DNA from: JANQFM01 sp035471925
GTDB lineage: Bacteria > Acidobacteriota > UBA6911 > RPQK01 > DATIPO01
Assembly: GCA_035471925.1 (NCBI GenBank)
Contig: DATIPO010000053.1
Span: 1 to 64,000, forward strand
DNA length: 64,000 nucleotides
Direction: 5' to 3'
The translations under genes and the position numbers were made by a program. This document shows positions 23,870-32,130 of this stretch, in pieces (within the stretch, counting starts at the first letter, position 1; each line of letters opens with the position of its first letter). Under the pieces are notes generated by a model that saw nothing but the letters and a program-made list of their open reading frames with translations, was not told the origin of the DNA and searched no databases.

Positions 23870-25117
23870 ATGCGTTACCGCTACAGCAAGTACACACCCA
23901 ATCCCCTCGACGAACTCGATCTTGAGGACGTGCTCGACCGCCTGCGCGACTTCTTGCTCGACAGCGGATTCGAGTCCCAGTTCTATCCCGACGCGCCTCC
24001 CGCCAACAGCATGCAGGCTCTCTACAGGGCTCTAGCCAACATTCTCTCCAGCGACGAGCGTCTGCCCGAGGAATGGCGGCAGGCCATGGACGAATTCGAG
24101 GAAGAGTATCCCAACGGCGAGCTCCCCCAAGACGTGCAGGACTTCTTCGACGAACTGATTCAGAAGCTGATCGAAGAGAACTACCTGCAGGTCGAGGAAG
24201 ACCGGCAGTCCTCTGCCGGACAGGGAGAGGAAGGCGAGGCCGATCAAAGCGGCAAGCGTTTCAAGTTGACCGAGAAGAGCATCGATTACCTGGGACACCG
24301 CACGCTGCGCGAACTGCTCTCTTCCCTGGGCCAGGGGGCCTTCGGCAAACACCGCACCCGCCGGCTCTCCACCGGAATTGAAGCCGACTGGCACAGCCGT
24401 CCTTACGAGTTCGGCGACACCCTCAATCTGGACGTCAACGCCACCCTCCTCAAGGCCATTCGACGCGAAGGCCTGGGAACGCCTCTCAACCTGGAATATT
24501 CCGACCTGATGGTGCACCAGAGCGAGTACCACAGCTCCTGCGCCACAGTCATCATGCTGGACTGCTCCCACAGCATGATCCTCTATGGTGAGGACCGCTT
24601 CACGCCGGCCAAGAAAGTGACCTTGGCTCTGGCCCACATGATCCGCACCCAATTCCCAGAGGACACGCTCAAGGTCATCCTCTTTCACGATTCGGCCGAG
24701 GAGGTCCCGGTCCACAAGGTGGCCGAGCAGAAGATCGGTCCCTGGCACACTAACACCTGCGAAGGTTTCCGCCTGGCCCGGCGCATTCTCATGAATCAGA
24801 AGAAGGACTTGCGCCAGATCATCATGGTCACCGACGGGAAGCCCTCGGCCCTGACGCTGGAAGACGGCCGCATCTACAAGAATTCCTTCGGGCTCGATCC
24901 TTACATCCTCAACGAAACTTTCAAGGAAGCTGCCAATTGCCGCCGTTCGGGAATCATGATCAATACCTTCATGCTGGCCCGGGACTACTACCTGGTGGAA
25001 TTCGTCAAGCAAGTTGCCCAGATCTCGCGCGGCAAGGCCTACCTCACCAATACCTTCAACTTGGCCGATCATGTGCTCATCGATTTCATGACCCGCAAAT
25101 CCAAGACGGTCCACTAG
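23870..25117 (+). CDS. VWA-domain protein partnered with the MoxR-like ATPase
   Basis: A 415-residue protein from ATG 23870 (MRYRYSKYTPNPLDELDLED), preferred because AGGA lies 5-8 nt upstream; ATG 23855 is an alternative. The first 190 residues are acidic and helical. The C-terminal von Willebrand factor A domain has the metal site VIMLDCSHSMI (DxSxS), LKVILFHDSAEEV, and the late IIMVTDGKPSA. No signal peptide or membrane segment is seen, so the pair acts in the cytosol. The MIDAS site would bind Mg and a client protein presented to the ATPase. Confidence 0.82.
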   Translation: MRYRYSKYTPNPLDELDLEDVLDRLRDFLLDSGFESQFYPDAPPANSMQALYRALANILSSDERLPEEWRQAMDEFEEEYPNGELPQDVQDFFDELIQKLIEENYLQVEEDRQSSAGQGEEGEADQSGKRFKLTEKSIDYLGHRTLRELLSSLGQGAFGKHRTRRLSTGIEADWHSRPYEFGDTLNLDVNATLLKAIRREGLGTPLNLEYSDLMVHQSEYHSSCATVIMLDCSHSMILYGEDRFTPAKKVTLALAHMIRTQFPEDTLKVILFHDSAEEVPVHKVAEQKIGPWHTNTCEGFRLARRILMNQKKDLRQIIMVTDGKPSALTLEDGRIYKNSFGLDPYILNETFKEAANCRRSGIMINTFMLARDYYLVEFVKQVAQISRGKAYLTNTFNLADHVLIDFMTRKSKTVH

Positions 25118-25120
25118 GGG

Positions 25121-25240
25121 GCCAAGCCACAAGCCGGCCAACCAGTCCATGGGCGCGACCGTCTTTGCGGTCTCGTGCGCTTTGCGGCCATGAAGTGCCC
25201 GCTATGCGCCAGACAGCCGGCAGGTTCGCAGGAGTCAAGG
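25121..25240. repeat. Dispersed intergenic repeat, diverged copies 3a and 3b
   Basis: In the 335-bp gap before fbp, 25121-25210 shares CAAGCCGGCCAACCAGTC and the final CCGCTATGCGCCAG order with the 31051 copy. Next to it 25215-25240 repeats the AGCCGGCAGGTTCGCAGGAG motif seen in other copies. A hairpin GACCG-TCTTTG-CGGTC lies at about 25157-25172. Both are diverged and partial. The rest of the gap (25241-25453) shows no gene; a GAGAG ribosome site stands just before fbp. Confidence 0.4.
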
Positions 25241-25453
25241 TTCAGCGACCAAGGCCAGTTGCCCGGATGTTCCCGGCGGTCCGGGGCCGCTTGCCGCCTT
25301 GCGACCCCTATTCCAGGGGCTTGCCGAGGTTACCGCCCGTGTTAGAGTGGAGCTTAGACAAGGGTCCCTCCCGGCGGACGTGGCCGGGAACCCTTTTGGC
25401 ACGAAACCGCTTGCAGACCCGCAACATCTGCGACGTGTTCAAAAGGAGAGAAT

Positions 25454-26488
25454 ATGAGTTCTTCGACATTGACCATCGGACGCTTCCTGGTGGAAGAGGA
25501 GCGCAAGCTGCCCGATGCTACAGGTGTCTTCACGGGGCTGCTGTGGGATTTGACCATCGCCTTCAAGATCATTTCGCGCGAGGTGAACAAGGCCGGACTG
25601 GTAGATATCTTGGGCAAGACGGGAGACGAGAACGTGCACGGCGAAGAGGTCCGCAAGCTGGACGAATTCGCCCATTACACGCTCTTCAAGGCCATGGATC
25701 ACGGCGGTCATCTGTGCGCCATGGCCTCCGAAGAAGATCCCAAGATCATGCGCATCCCCAAGAAGTTCAAGAAGGGCAAGTACGTCCTCATCTTCGACCC
25801 CTTGGACGGTTCTTCCAACATTGACGCCAACGTCAGCATCGGCAGCATCTTCTCCATTCTGCGCAAGGTGACCCCGGGCGAGGACGGCACCCTGGAGGAC
25901 TGCCTGCAGCCGGGCTACCAGCAGATTGCTGCGGGCTACTGCGTCTACGGCTCCAGCACCATCATGGTCTATTCCAGCGGCACCGGTGTGAACGGGTTCA
26001 CCCTGGATCCTTCCATCGGCGAGTTCCTGATCTCGCACCGCCATATTGAGATTCCCAAGCGGGGCAGCATCTATTCCATCAATGAAGGCTACTCCGACAA
26101 CTGGGACGAAGGGACCAAGCGCTTCATACAGTACCTGAAGACCGCCAAGACCCCCGAGGGCAAGTCATATTCCATGCGCTACATCGGCTCTCTGGTGGCC
26201 GATTTCCACCGCAACCTGCTTTATGGAGGCATTTTCCTCTACCCGGCTGTCTACAAAGACCCCGAGAGTCCGCCTAAGGCCAAGCTGCGCCTGCTTTACG
26301 AAGCCAATCCGCTGGCTTTCGTGGTGGAAAAGGCCGGCGGCAAAGCCACCACGGGCACTCAGGACATTCTTCAGATCGAGCCCGAATCGCTGCACCAGAG
26401 GGTTCCGCTGATCATCGGCAGCGCCGACGATGTCGACACCTATTTGAAGTTCATGAAGGAGTATTCTCCAGCCCAGCACGCAACTTAG
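25454..26488 (+). CDS. fbp: Fructose-1,6-bisphosphatase class I
   Basis: A 344-residue gluconeogenic phosphatase. Signature segments are FDPLDGSSNIDANVSIGSIF (metal site with DPLDGSS), YGSSTIMVYSSG, the substrate loop RYIGSLVADFHRNLLYGGIF, and LLYEANPLAFVVEKAGG. The motifs and length match class I enzymes. AAAGGAGAG ahead of the ATG is a strong ribosome site. The stop lies only 5 bp before the sigma factor gene, so the two are likely cotranscribed. Confidence 0.97.
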   Translation: MSSSTLTIGRFLVEEERKLPDATGVFTGLLWDLTIAFKIISREVNKAGLVDILGKTGDENVHGEEVRKLDEFAHYTLFKAMDHGGHLCAMASEEDPKIMRIPKKFKKGKYVLIFDPLDGSSNIDANVSIGSIFSILRKVTPGEDGTLEDCLQPGYQQIAAGYCVYGSSTIMVYSSGTGVNGFTLDPSIGEFLISHRHIEIPKRGSIYSINEGYSDNWDEGTKRFIQYLKTAKTPEGKSYSMRYIGSLVADFHRNLLYGGIFLYPAVYKDPESPPKAKLRLLYEANPLAFVVEKAGGKATTGTQDILQIEPESLHQRVPLIIGSADDVDTYLKFMKEYSPAQHAT

Positions 26489-26493
26489 ACTGC

Positions 26494-27474
26494 ATGACTG
26501 ACCGACCACCCAAGTCCGCCCAAGAGAACGGCGGCAGCCAAGAAGCCAAAGAAGCTAAAGAAGCCCAACCGGTTCCTCAGATACCGGCCCCGGCTTCCAC
26601 CGGCTCGGCTCAACTGGCCAAGCTCGACCCGCTACGCAAGTACCTCCTGGAAATCAGTCAATTCGAGCCTCTTTCAGCCGAGGAAGAGCGCGAGTTGGCG
26701 GAACGCTACCGTGAGGATGAGGACGAGTACGCCGCCATGCGCCTGGTGACCGCAAACCTGCGTCTGGTGGTCAAGATCGCCATGATGTACAAGCGGGTCT
26801 ACTCCAACGTCCTCGACCTCATTCAGGAGGGCAACATCGGACTCATGGAGGCGGTCAAGCGCTTCGATCCCGACAAGGGGGCGCGCCTGCCCACCTATGC
26901 TTCGTGGTGGATCAAGGCCTACATCATCAAGTTCATGCTCGACAACCTGCGCATCGTCCGCGCCGGGACGACGAACGAGAGGCGCCGCCTCATCTTCAAC
27001 CTGCGCAAAGAGAAAGAGAAGCTGCGTCTGCAGGGCATCGACCCCACTCCCAAGCTGATCGCCGAGCGCCTCGATGTGGAGGAGGACACCGTGCGCGAGC
27101 TGCAGCCCTTCATCGAGTCCTCGGAGCTGAGCCTCGACGCCAAAGTGGGTGAAGACAGTCCCCTGACCTATGTCGACACGCTCACCGATACCGAGGCTAT
27201 GGTGGACGAGCGCTTGGCTCAGGGCGAACTGAGGCAGCTCTTCGAAGACAAGCTGGACGAGTTTGCCCAGACCCTGAGCGAGCGCGAGCACATGATTCTC
27301 TACAAGCGGCTGATGGCCGAAGATCCGCTGACACTTCAGGAAATCGCCGACCAGTACGGCGTCACCCGCGAGGCCATCCGCCTGAACGAGAAGAGCCTGA
27401 TCGCCAAGATCAAGGAATTCATGGAGCACGAGCTGGAAGACGTCACTCACATCGAGTTCGGTTTGGTGGAATGA
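26494..27474 (+). CDS. RpoH-like sigma-70 family factor
   Basis: A 326-residue group 3 sigma factor. After a 40-residue low-complexity tail come region 1.2 (DPLRKYLLEISQFEPLSAEE) and region 2 (LVTANLRLVVKIAMMYKR, GNIGLMEAVKRFDPDKGARL, YASWWIKAYI). Next is the RpoH-box-like TTNERRRLIFNLRKEK, followed by region 4 with LTLQEIADQYGVTREAIRLNE. The RpoH box is the main reason to group it with heat-shock sigma-32 rather than RpoD. It shares a transcript with fbp, an unusual coupling. An intrinsic terminator follows. Confidence 0.88.
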   Translation: MTDRPPKSAQENGGSQEAKEAKEAQPVPQIPAPASTGSAQLAKLDPLRKYLLEISQFEPLSAEEERELAERYREDEDEYAAMRLVTANLRLVVKIAMMYKRVYSNVLDLIQEGNIGLMEAVKRFDPDKGARLPTYASWWIKAYIIKFMLDNLRIVRAGTTNERRRLIFNLRKEKEKLRLQGIDPTPKLIAERLDVEEDTVRELQPFIESSELSLDAKVGEDSPLTYVDTLTDTEAMVDERLAQGELRQLFEDKLDEFAQTLSEREHMILYKRLMAEDPLTLQEIADQYGVTREAIRLNEKSLIAKIKEFMEHELEDVTHIEFGLVE

Positions 27475-27510
27475 GAGCCCCCCGCGAAACTTGACAGCCA
27501 GAGCGGCATC

Positions 27511-27548
27511 CCTGCATACTGACAAGCTCGTTAGGGGCAGGTTTTTTT
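27511..27548 (+). terminator. Intrinsic terminator after the sigma factor gene
   Basis: CCTGC 27511-27515 pairs with GCAGG 27537-27541. Inside it, after a 3x3 internal loop, CTGAC 27519-27523 pairs with GTTAG 27530-27534. Seven T follow at 27542-27548. Confidence 0.75.
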
Positions 27549-27592
27549 GAAGAGGCGAGTTTCTTATCGAGATAAGTTGGAGGTTTTGAATC

Positions 27593-27784
27593 ATGTCCAA
27601 GCTAAGTAAAACCGCACGTGCCAGTCTGGGACAGCGGGGCGCCAAAGGTTCCGCCAGGCTGTGCCCCAAGTGCGGCGAAGAACTGGTGGCCACCAAAGTC
27701 ATGCGGGTAGCCGGAGTCAGCTCCGGCGGCATGTTCTGGGTTTGCCAGAAAGACGATTTCCGGGCCCCCATCGGCCGGGTCTAG
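27593..27784 (+). CDS. Small zinc-ribbon protein
   Basis: A 63-residue basic protein with CPKCGEELVATKV and a later FWVCQKDD; three cysteines plus a possible fourth ligand suggest a small zinc ribbon. The N terminus SKLSKTARASLGQRGAKGS is basic and may touch nucleic acid. GGAGG lies 7-11 nt upstream. A palindrome CTTATCGAGATAAG sits in the leader at about 27563-27576. Function is unknown. It is flanked by a terminator on each side, so it is monocistronic. Confidence 0.7.
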   Translation: MSKLSKTARASLGQRGAKGSARLCPKCGEELVATKVMRVAGVSSGGMFWVCQKDDFRAPIGRV

Positions 27785-27785
27785 G

Positions 27786-27820
27786 GCCCCTGGGCGGCCA
27801 GCAGGTTCACGCGTCCAGAG
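27786..27820. repeat. Dispersed intergenic repeat, 5' half only (copy 4)
   Basis: GCCCCTGGGCGGCCAGCAGG followed by TTCAC matches the first 35 bp of the full-length copies at 23758 and 31051. The right half is missing; instead a separate terminator follows. Confidence 0.45.
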
Positions 27821-27872
27821 GCTGTGAACTCGTCCGAGGCTTTGCTTTGGGGAATCTCGAAACGAAGTGATC

Positions 27873-27906
27873 AAGGGCGGCTCGCTCCCCGGCGAGCCGC
27901 CCTTTT
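27873..27906. terminator. Bidirectional intrinsic terminator
   Basis: A 13-bp perfect stem, 27873-27885 with 27892-27904, with a 6-nt loop and a T run at 27903-27906 on +. The matching A/T composition on the other side also serves queA on the - strand. It separates the convergent zinc-ribbon and queA genes. Confidence 0.85.
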
Positions 27907-27934
27907 GTGTTTGGGGCAGAAGGCGTTGCCGGCT

Positions 27935-28963
27935 TCAAACGATCAGCATGGCGTCCCCGTAGCTGTAGAAGCGGTATTCCCGCTCCACCGCTTGGCGGTA
28001 GCAGCGCTGCATCAGTTCCCTTCCGGCGAAGGCCGAGACCAGGACGAATAGGGTCGACCGGGGCAAGTGGAAGTTGGTGATCAGGGCCTCGCTGACCCGC
28101 CACTCGTGACCGGGGTAGATGAAGAGGCCGGTTTCTCCGGCGCCGGCGGTGATCTCGCCTTGGCTCGAGGCCAGGTGTTCCAGCACGCGCGTGGAGGTGC
28201 TCCCCACCGTCACCACGCGGCCCTGGGCGTTGCGCTGGGCTTGGATGGCCCGGGCGGCTTGAGGCGAAATTTCGAAAAACTCGGCCTCCATCTCGTGAGC
28301 CGTCAGGTCTTCGCTCTGAATGGGGCGGAAGGTCCCGTAGCCCACGTGAAGGGTGAGAAAGACGTGGCGCAGGCGCTCCAGCAGGGCGGGCGTGAAATGC
28401 AGTCCGGCTGTAGGCGCGGCCACCGACCCGGGCTTGGCGGCGTAGACGGTCTGGTAGCGCTTGAGGTCTTCCTTGAGTCCTCCTGGGGACCGCTGGATGT
28501 AAGGGGGCAGAGGCATCTGTCCGTGCTCCTGCAGGAGTTGGCTGAAGTCGCCCTGACAGTGCCATTTCAACAGGCGGCGGTAATTGGAGGGCGAGGGAAG
28601 GACCTCGGCCTCCATGCGTCCTTCGGCCACCACCAGCCGATCTCCGGCCCGCACCCGGCGTCCCGGGCGCAGCAGCGCCTCCCACCGCCCTTCCCCCAGG
28701 TCTTTGAGCAGCAGGATTTCAATGGGACGCGTCCCGCCGGGACGCCGAGCGAACAGACGGGCCGGGATGACGCGGCTGTCGTTGAGCACCAGCAGATCGT
28801 CGGGTTTGAGGAGTTGGGGCAGGTCGCGGAACTGGCAATGCCCGATGTCTCCGCTCTGGCGCTCCACAACCATGAGGCGGGAGCGGTCGCGCTTCTGGCT
28901 GGGGTGTTGGGCGATCAGCCTGGCAGGCAGGTGATAGTCGAAATCGCTGAGACGCAATTTCAT
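27935..28963 (-). CDS. queA: S-adenosylmethionine:tRNA ribosyltransferase-isomerase
   Basis: A 342-residue enzyme that adds the epoxyqueuosine ribosyl part from SAM to preQ1-tRNA. The N-terminal LRLSDFDYHLPARLIAQHP, the middle YAAKPGSVAAPTAGLHFTP and the C-terminal LITNFHLPRSTLFVLVSAF are all highly conserved in QueA. Length is typical. It lies 4 bp after the VWFA gene and so belongs to the folE-VWFA-queA unit, which places the first and a late queuosine enzyme in one operon. Confidence 0.96.
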   Translation of the reverse strand: MKLRLSDFDYHLPARLIAQHPSQKRDRSRLMVVERQSGDIGHCQFRDLPQLLKPDDLLVLNDSRVIPARLFARRPGGTRPIEILLLKDLGEGRWEALLRPGRRVRAGDRLVVAEGRMEAEVLPSPSNYRRLLKWHCQGDFSQLLQEHGQMPLPPYIQRSPGGLKEDLKRYQTVYAAKPGSVAAPTAGLHFTPALLERLRHVFLTLHVGYGTFRPIQSEDLTAHEMEAEFFEISPQAARAIQAQRNAQGRVVTVGSTSTRVLEHLASSQGEITAGAGETGLFIYPGHEWRVSEALITNFHLPRSTLFVLVSAFAGRELMQRCYRQAVEREYRFYSYGDAMLIV

Positions 28964-28967
28964 GGAC

Positions 28968-30386
28968 TCAGTCGGCGCCGATCTGCACCACGGTTTCGAA
29001 GGCCGACATCTTCCAAGTGGCCACTTCCAGCACCGCTACCCGGAAGTTGTAGACGCCTTCCGGCGCCAGCAGTTTGTTGGTGTAGATGATGTTCTGCCCG
29101 TTGGCGATCTCGCGAGCCCGCAAGTCCACCGGCAAGATCTCGCGCAGACGAGCCACCTCGTTGCCTTGACGGTCGACGAGTTGTCCCACGATGCCCAGTT
29201 GAGTCTTGACCCCCAGCCGGTCGCCCGAAAGCGAGAGGGGACTGATCTTGAGGCGGAAAGGCTGGCCCGTTTCGCCAGCCAGGGAGCGAGGCTTGAGGAC
29301 GTCCAGTCCGACGGCGATTTCGCGGTAGGAGGTGTCGATGTCGAGGGGAGTCTTGTTGTCGTTGGCGGCGAAGAGGGCGGCGATGAGGTCCTTCTTGGCC
29401 TGCATCTGGCGTGGCATTCGCTTGAAGGGCAGAGAGACTTGGAGGCCGCTGTCGCCGCTGACGCGGATGCTGATTTCGCGGTCCTCTTTGGGCCGGTCGG
29501 GATCGGAGGTGATGTAGGCCAGGCGGTAGAGGTTGCCGAAGACGCTCTCGGTAATCTGGGCCAAAGTCTGATCGAAGTCGAGGATGGCCTCGAATCCTGA
29601 AAAGTGAAGGCCGTCGGTGCCCTGGGAGAGGCGTTCGAAGGCCCGGCGTTTCTTCTGGCGCTCCTCGTCCGCGGTCGAGGGCGGAGCGTCGGGATGGATG
29701 TAGAGCTGGGCCGCCGAGGGCACCAGCACCGTATACAACGTCACTCCGTTGAGGCGGGCCAGGGAGGTCGATTGGGCCGACTTGACATAGTCGTCGTCCA
29801 TGCCGTCCGAGATGATGATGATGACCTTGCGGTCGTTGGCTCCGGCCCGGGTTTTCATCTGCTGGACGAGCGAGTTGAGGGAGGCGTATATGGAGGTGCG
29901 TCCCAGGTGCCGCTCGGCTTCGCTGAAGGCGCCGAGGGCCGCCGAGCGGTTGGACGTGAAGGTCTGAAATTCCAGCAGTTGGTCGGTAAAGCCGTAGATT
30001 CCCACCTGGGTGAACTGCTGCAGGTTGTCAAAGAATGTGCGGGCCGCCAGAAGCTGCTCGGAGCGCGTCGAGAATGTGCTGCCGCTGACGTCGATGAGAA
30101 AGGCCAGCCACAGTCCGCCTTTGCGGGGCTGCTGATTGGAGGGGCCCTCGAAGTATCGGACTTCCTGCTCCAGGCCGTCCTCATAGACGCGGAAACGCTC
30201 AGCCGGCAAGTCGTTGACGAAGCGGCCTTGGGCGTCCTTGACCGAGAACATCAGCGTGATCAGGTTGACGTCGACCCGGAAGATCTCGTCTTCTTCGGGA
30301 AACTCCTCCTGGGCCCGCAGGGACGGCCACAGCAGTAGGGCCGCCAGGCAGGCTGTAATGATCCGCTGACCGAAACTCAGAGTCAT
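28968..30386 (-). CDS. Secreted VWFA-domain protein of the Acidobacterial type
   Basis: A 472-residue protein. A signal peptide is likely (IITACLAALLLWPSLRA). It continues with FRVDVNLITLMFSVKDAQGR, FVNDLPAERFRVYEDGLEQE and then a VWA domain: LAFLIDVSGSTFS carries the DxSxS metal motif, followed by VIIIISDGMDDD. This N-terminal beta-domain plus VWA order is the VWFA-related family widespread in Acidobacteria, with unknown role. The C-terminal 170 residues form a beta-rich region. Its start overlaps the folE stop by 4 bp, an odd pairing of a secreted protein with cytosolic queuosine enzymes. Confidence 0.82.
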   Translation of the reverse strand: MTLSFGQRIITACLAALLLWPSLRAQEEFPEEDEIFRVDVNLITLMFSVKDAQGRFVNDLPAERFRVYEDGLEQEVRYFEGPSNQQPRKGGLWLAFLIDVSGSTFSTRSEQLLAARTFFDNLQQFTQVGIYGFTDQLLEFQTFTSNRSAALGAFSEAERHLGRTSIYASLNSLVQQMKTRAGANDRKVIIIISDGMDDDYVKSAQSTSLARLNGVTLYTVLVPSAAQLYIHPDAPPSTADEERQKKRRAFERLSQGTDGLHFSGFEAILDFDQTLAQITESVFGNLYRLAYITSDPDRPKEDREISIRVSGDSGLQVSLPFKRMPRQMQAKKDLIAALFAANDNKTPLDIDTSYREIAVGLDVLKPRSLAGETGQPFRLKISPLSLSGDRLGVKTQLGIVGQLVDRQGNEVARLREILPVDLRAREIANGQNIIYTNKLLAPEGVYNFRVAVLEVATWKMSAFETVVQIGAD

Positions 30387-30934
30387 TTTCGATGTATCCC
30401 TACGAGTTGCAGAAACTCCGTTCTGGAACGGTTGTCCTTGCGGAAGGATCCCAGCATGGCCGACGTGATCATACTTGAATTCTGTTTCTGGACGCCCCGC
30501 ATCATCATGCACAGGTGATTGGCTTCGATGACGACCGCCACGCCCTTGGGCTTGATCCAGTCGGTGACGGTTTGCGCCACCTGCTGAGTCAGGCGCTCCT
30601 GCACTTGCAGCCGGCGGGCGAACATGTCGACGATGCGGGGAATCTTGCTCAATCCGATCACTTGGCGGGAAGGCAGGTAGGCCACATGGCACTTGCCGAA
30701 GAAGGGCAGAAGATGGTGTTCGCACATGCTGTAGATCTCGATGTCGCGCACGATCACCATCTCGTCGTATTCGACGGTGAACAGGGCCCCGTTGAGGATC
30801 TCTTCGGCCGTTTTCTGATAGCCGCTGGTGAGGAACTTCCAGGCCCGCTCGACCCGTTCCGGGGTCTTGACCAGGCCTTCCCGCTCGGGATTCTCGCCGA
30901 TTTCCTTCAAAAGCTGGCGGATGGTCTCTTTCAT
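30383..30934 (-). CDS. folE: GTP cyclohydrolase I
   Basis: A 183-residue enzyme making 7,8-dihydroneopterin triphosphate for folate and queuosine. The zinc/active-site stretch is YSMCEHHLLPFFGKCHVAYL, followed by SKIPRIVDMFARRLQVQERL and the late HLCMMMRGVQKQNSSM with a third zinc Cys. All conserved sites are intact. It heads the operon with the VWFA and queA genes, which favours a queuosine role. An AAGGA site precedes the ATG, and a TATAGT -10-like box lies on the - strand near 30990. Confidence 0.96.
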   Translation of the reverse strand: MKETIRQLLKEIGENPEREGLVKTPERVERAWKFLTSGYQKTAEEILNGALFTVEYDEMVIVRDIEIYSMCEHHLLPFFGKCHVAYLPSRQVIGLSKIPRIVDMFARRLQVQERLTQQVAQTVTDWIKPKGVAVVIEANHLCMMMRGVQKQNSSMITSAMLGSFRKDNRSRTEFLQLVGIHRK

Positions 30935-31050
30935 GTTCCTTCAAGTCTCCTAGGAGAGGGATGGCCGACAGGCTGCAAAGTTTCCACACTATACCGGTAT
31001 CGACGAGCCTTCATCAATCAAGGTTCCAACCCCGCCCCTGAGAATCTGGG

Positions 31051-31147
31051 GCCACCGGGTGGCCGGCAAGTTCACAAACGGGTCAAGTCCGGCCAACAGG
31101 GTCAGCGGCTTCCCATGCTTTCGGCGGCAAGAGGCCGCTCGCTGCGC
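31051..31147. repeat. Dispersed intergenic repeat, copy 5 (most complete)
   Basis: About 97 bp between prmC and folE. It begins with the palindrome GCCACCGGGTGGC (31051-31063), then CGGCAAGTTCACAAACGGGT and CCGGCCAACAGGGTCAG. It ends with a 9-bp stem, 31104-31112 with 31131-31139 (one G-T pair), and CGCTGCGC. It serves as the reference for the other copies. Confidence 0.65.
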
Positions 31148-31164
31148 ACCAGCCGGAGCGCGTC

Positions 31165-32034
31165 TCATTCGCGGCCGCCGTCCTCACGCTGAAATTCAGC
31201 CACCCGGTCGATTCCCGCCAAGTCGGGGAGGACTCTGCCCGCCCTCCACCCATGGCGGCGTGCCAAGTCGAGGACCGGCTTGTGCTGGTCCTTCCCCATC
31301 TCCACCAAGATGCAAGCCGCGGGCTTTAGGATCGAGTCGGCCCGGCTAAAGATCTTTTCATAGACGTCCAAGCCGGTGCGTCCGCCGAAGACGGCTTGGC
31401 GGGGCTCGTAGCGGCGCACGCCCTCGTCCACCAAGTGGCTCTGCTGCAAGGCTCCGTAGGGAGGATTGGACACCAGCAAGTCGAAGACCGGCGCGGGAGC
31501 CAATGCGGATAGGCCGTCGCAGGCCAGCAGCCGTAATCTTTGCAGAGCCCCCAGGCGGAAGGCGTTGCGCCGAGCCACGGCCAGAGCCGGAGCCGAGATG
31601 TCGATGCCCGTCAAGACCACCCGGGAGTCTTCCAGAACCAGGGTTTCTCCCAAGCAGCCTGATCCCAGTCCAACCTCGACCACGCGCAGGGTCGGCTGAG
31701 ACAGCGAGGCCAGCCGGTCCAGCGCGGTTTCGACCAGCAGTTCGGTTTCAGGACGGGGGATGAGCACTTGCGGAGAGACTTCGAAATCCCGTCCGTAAAA
31801 CTCCTGCTTGCCCTTCAGGTACTGCAAGGGGTAGTGGTCTTGGCGCCGACGCAGCCATTGCTGGAAGAGGTCCAACTGGTTCTCATCGAGAGGCCTGCCG
31901 GGATGGGCCAGCAAGTGGGCGCGGTTGCAGGAGAGCAGCGAAGTGAGAATGAACTCGGCGTCTGCCCGGGGGGCACGCAAACGCGCCCTGGTCAGGGTTT
32001 GGGTGGCGTGCTGCAGAGCCTCTCTGATGGTCAT
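31165..32034 (-). CDS. prmC: Peptide chain release factor N5-glutamine methyltransferase
   Basis: A 289-residue SAM enzyme that methylates the Gln of the GGQ motif in release factors. The N-terminal helical substrate domain is present. The Rossmann part has VVEVGLGSGCLGETLVL and the catalytic NPPYG motif in LLVSNPPYGAL. YGRDFEVSPQVLIPRPETEL is the conserved linker. It follows prfA, its substrate gene, by 96 bp. The order rpmE-prfA-prmC is common in bacteria. Confidence 0.95.
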   Translation of the reverse strand: MTIREALQHATQTLTRARLRAPRADAEFILTSLLSCNRAHLLAHPGRPLDENQLDLFQQWLRRRQDHYPLQYLKGKQEFYGRDFEVSPQVLIPRPETELLVETALDRLASLSQPTLRVVEVGLGSGCLGETLVLEDSRVVLTGIDISAPALAVARRNAFRLGALQRLRLLACDGLSALAPAPVFDLLVSNPPYGALQQSHLVDEGVRRYEPRQAVFGGRTGLDVYEKIFSRADSILKPAACILVEMGKDQHKPVLDLARRHGWRAGRVLPDLAGIDRVAEFQREDGGRE

Positions 32035-32130
32035 GATGGGTGGGAACTCTGGTCGCGAATGAGCTTCTCGGCCCCGGACTGTCCGTGCCTGGCGGGATGG
32101 CGGCTCTCCGTCCCGGTCGGCGTGCGGGGG

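Noticed and set aside
27491..27520. TTGACA-N18-CATACT as a promoter for the zinc-ribbon gene
   Set aside because: Its -10 falls inside a clear intrinsic terminator hairpin (27511-27548), so a start here would be cut off at once.
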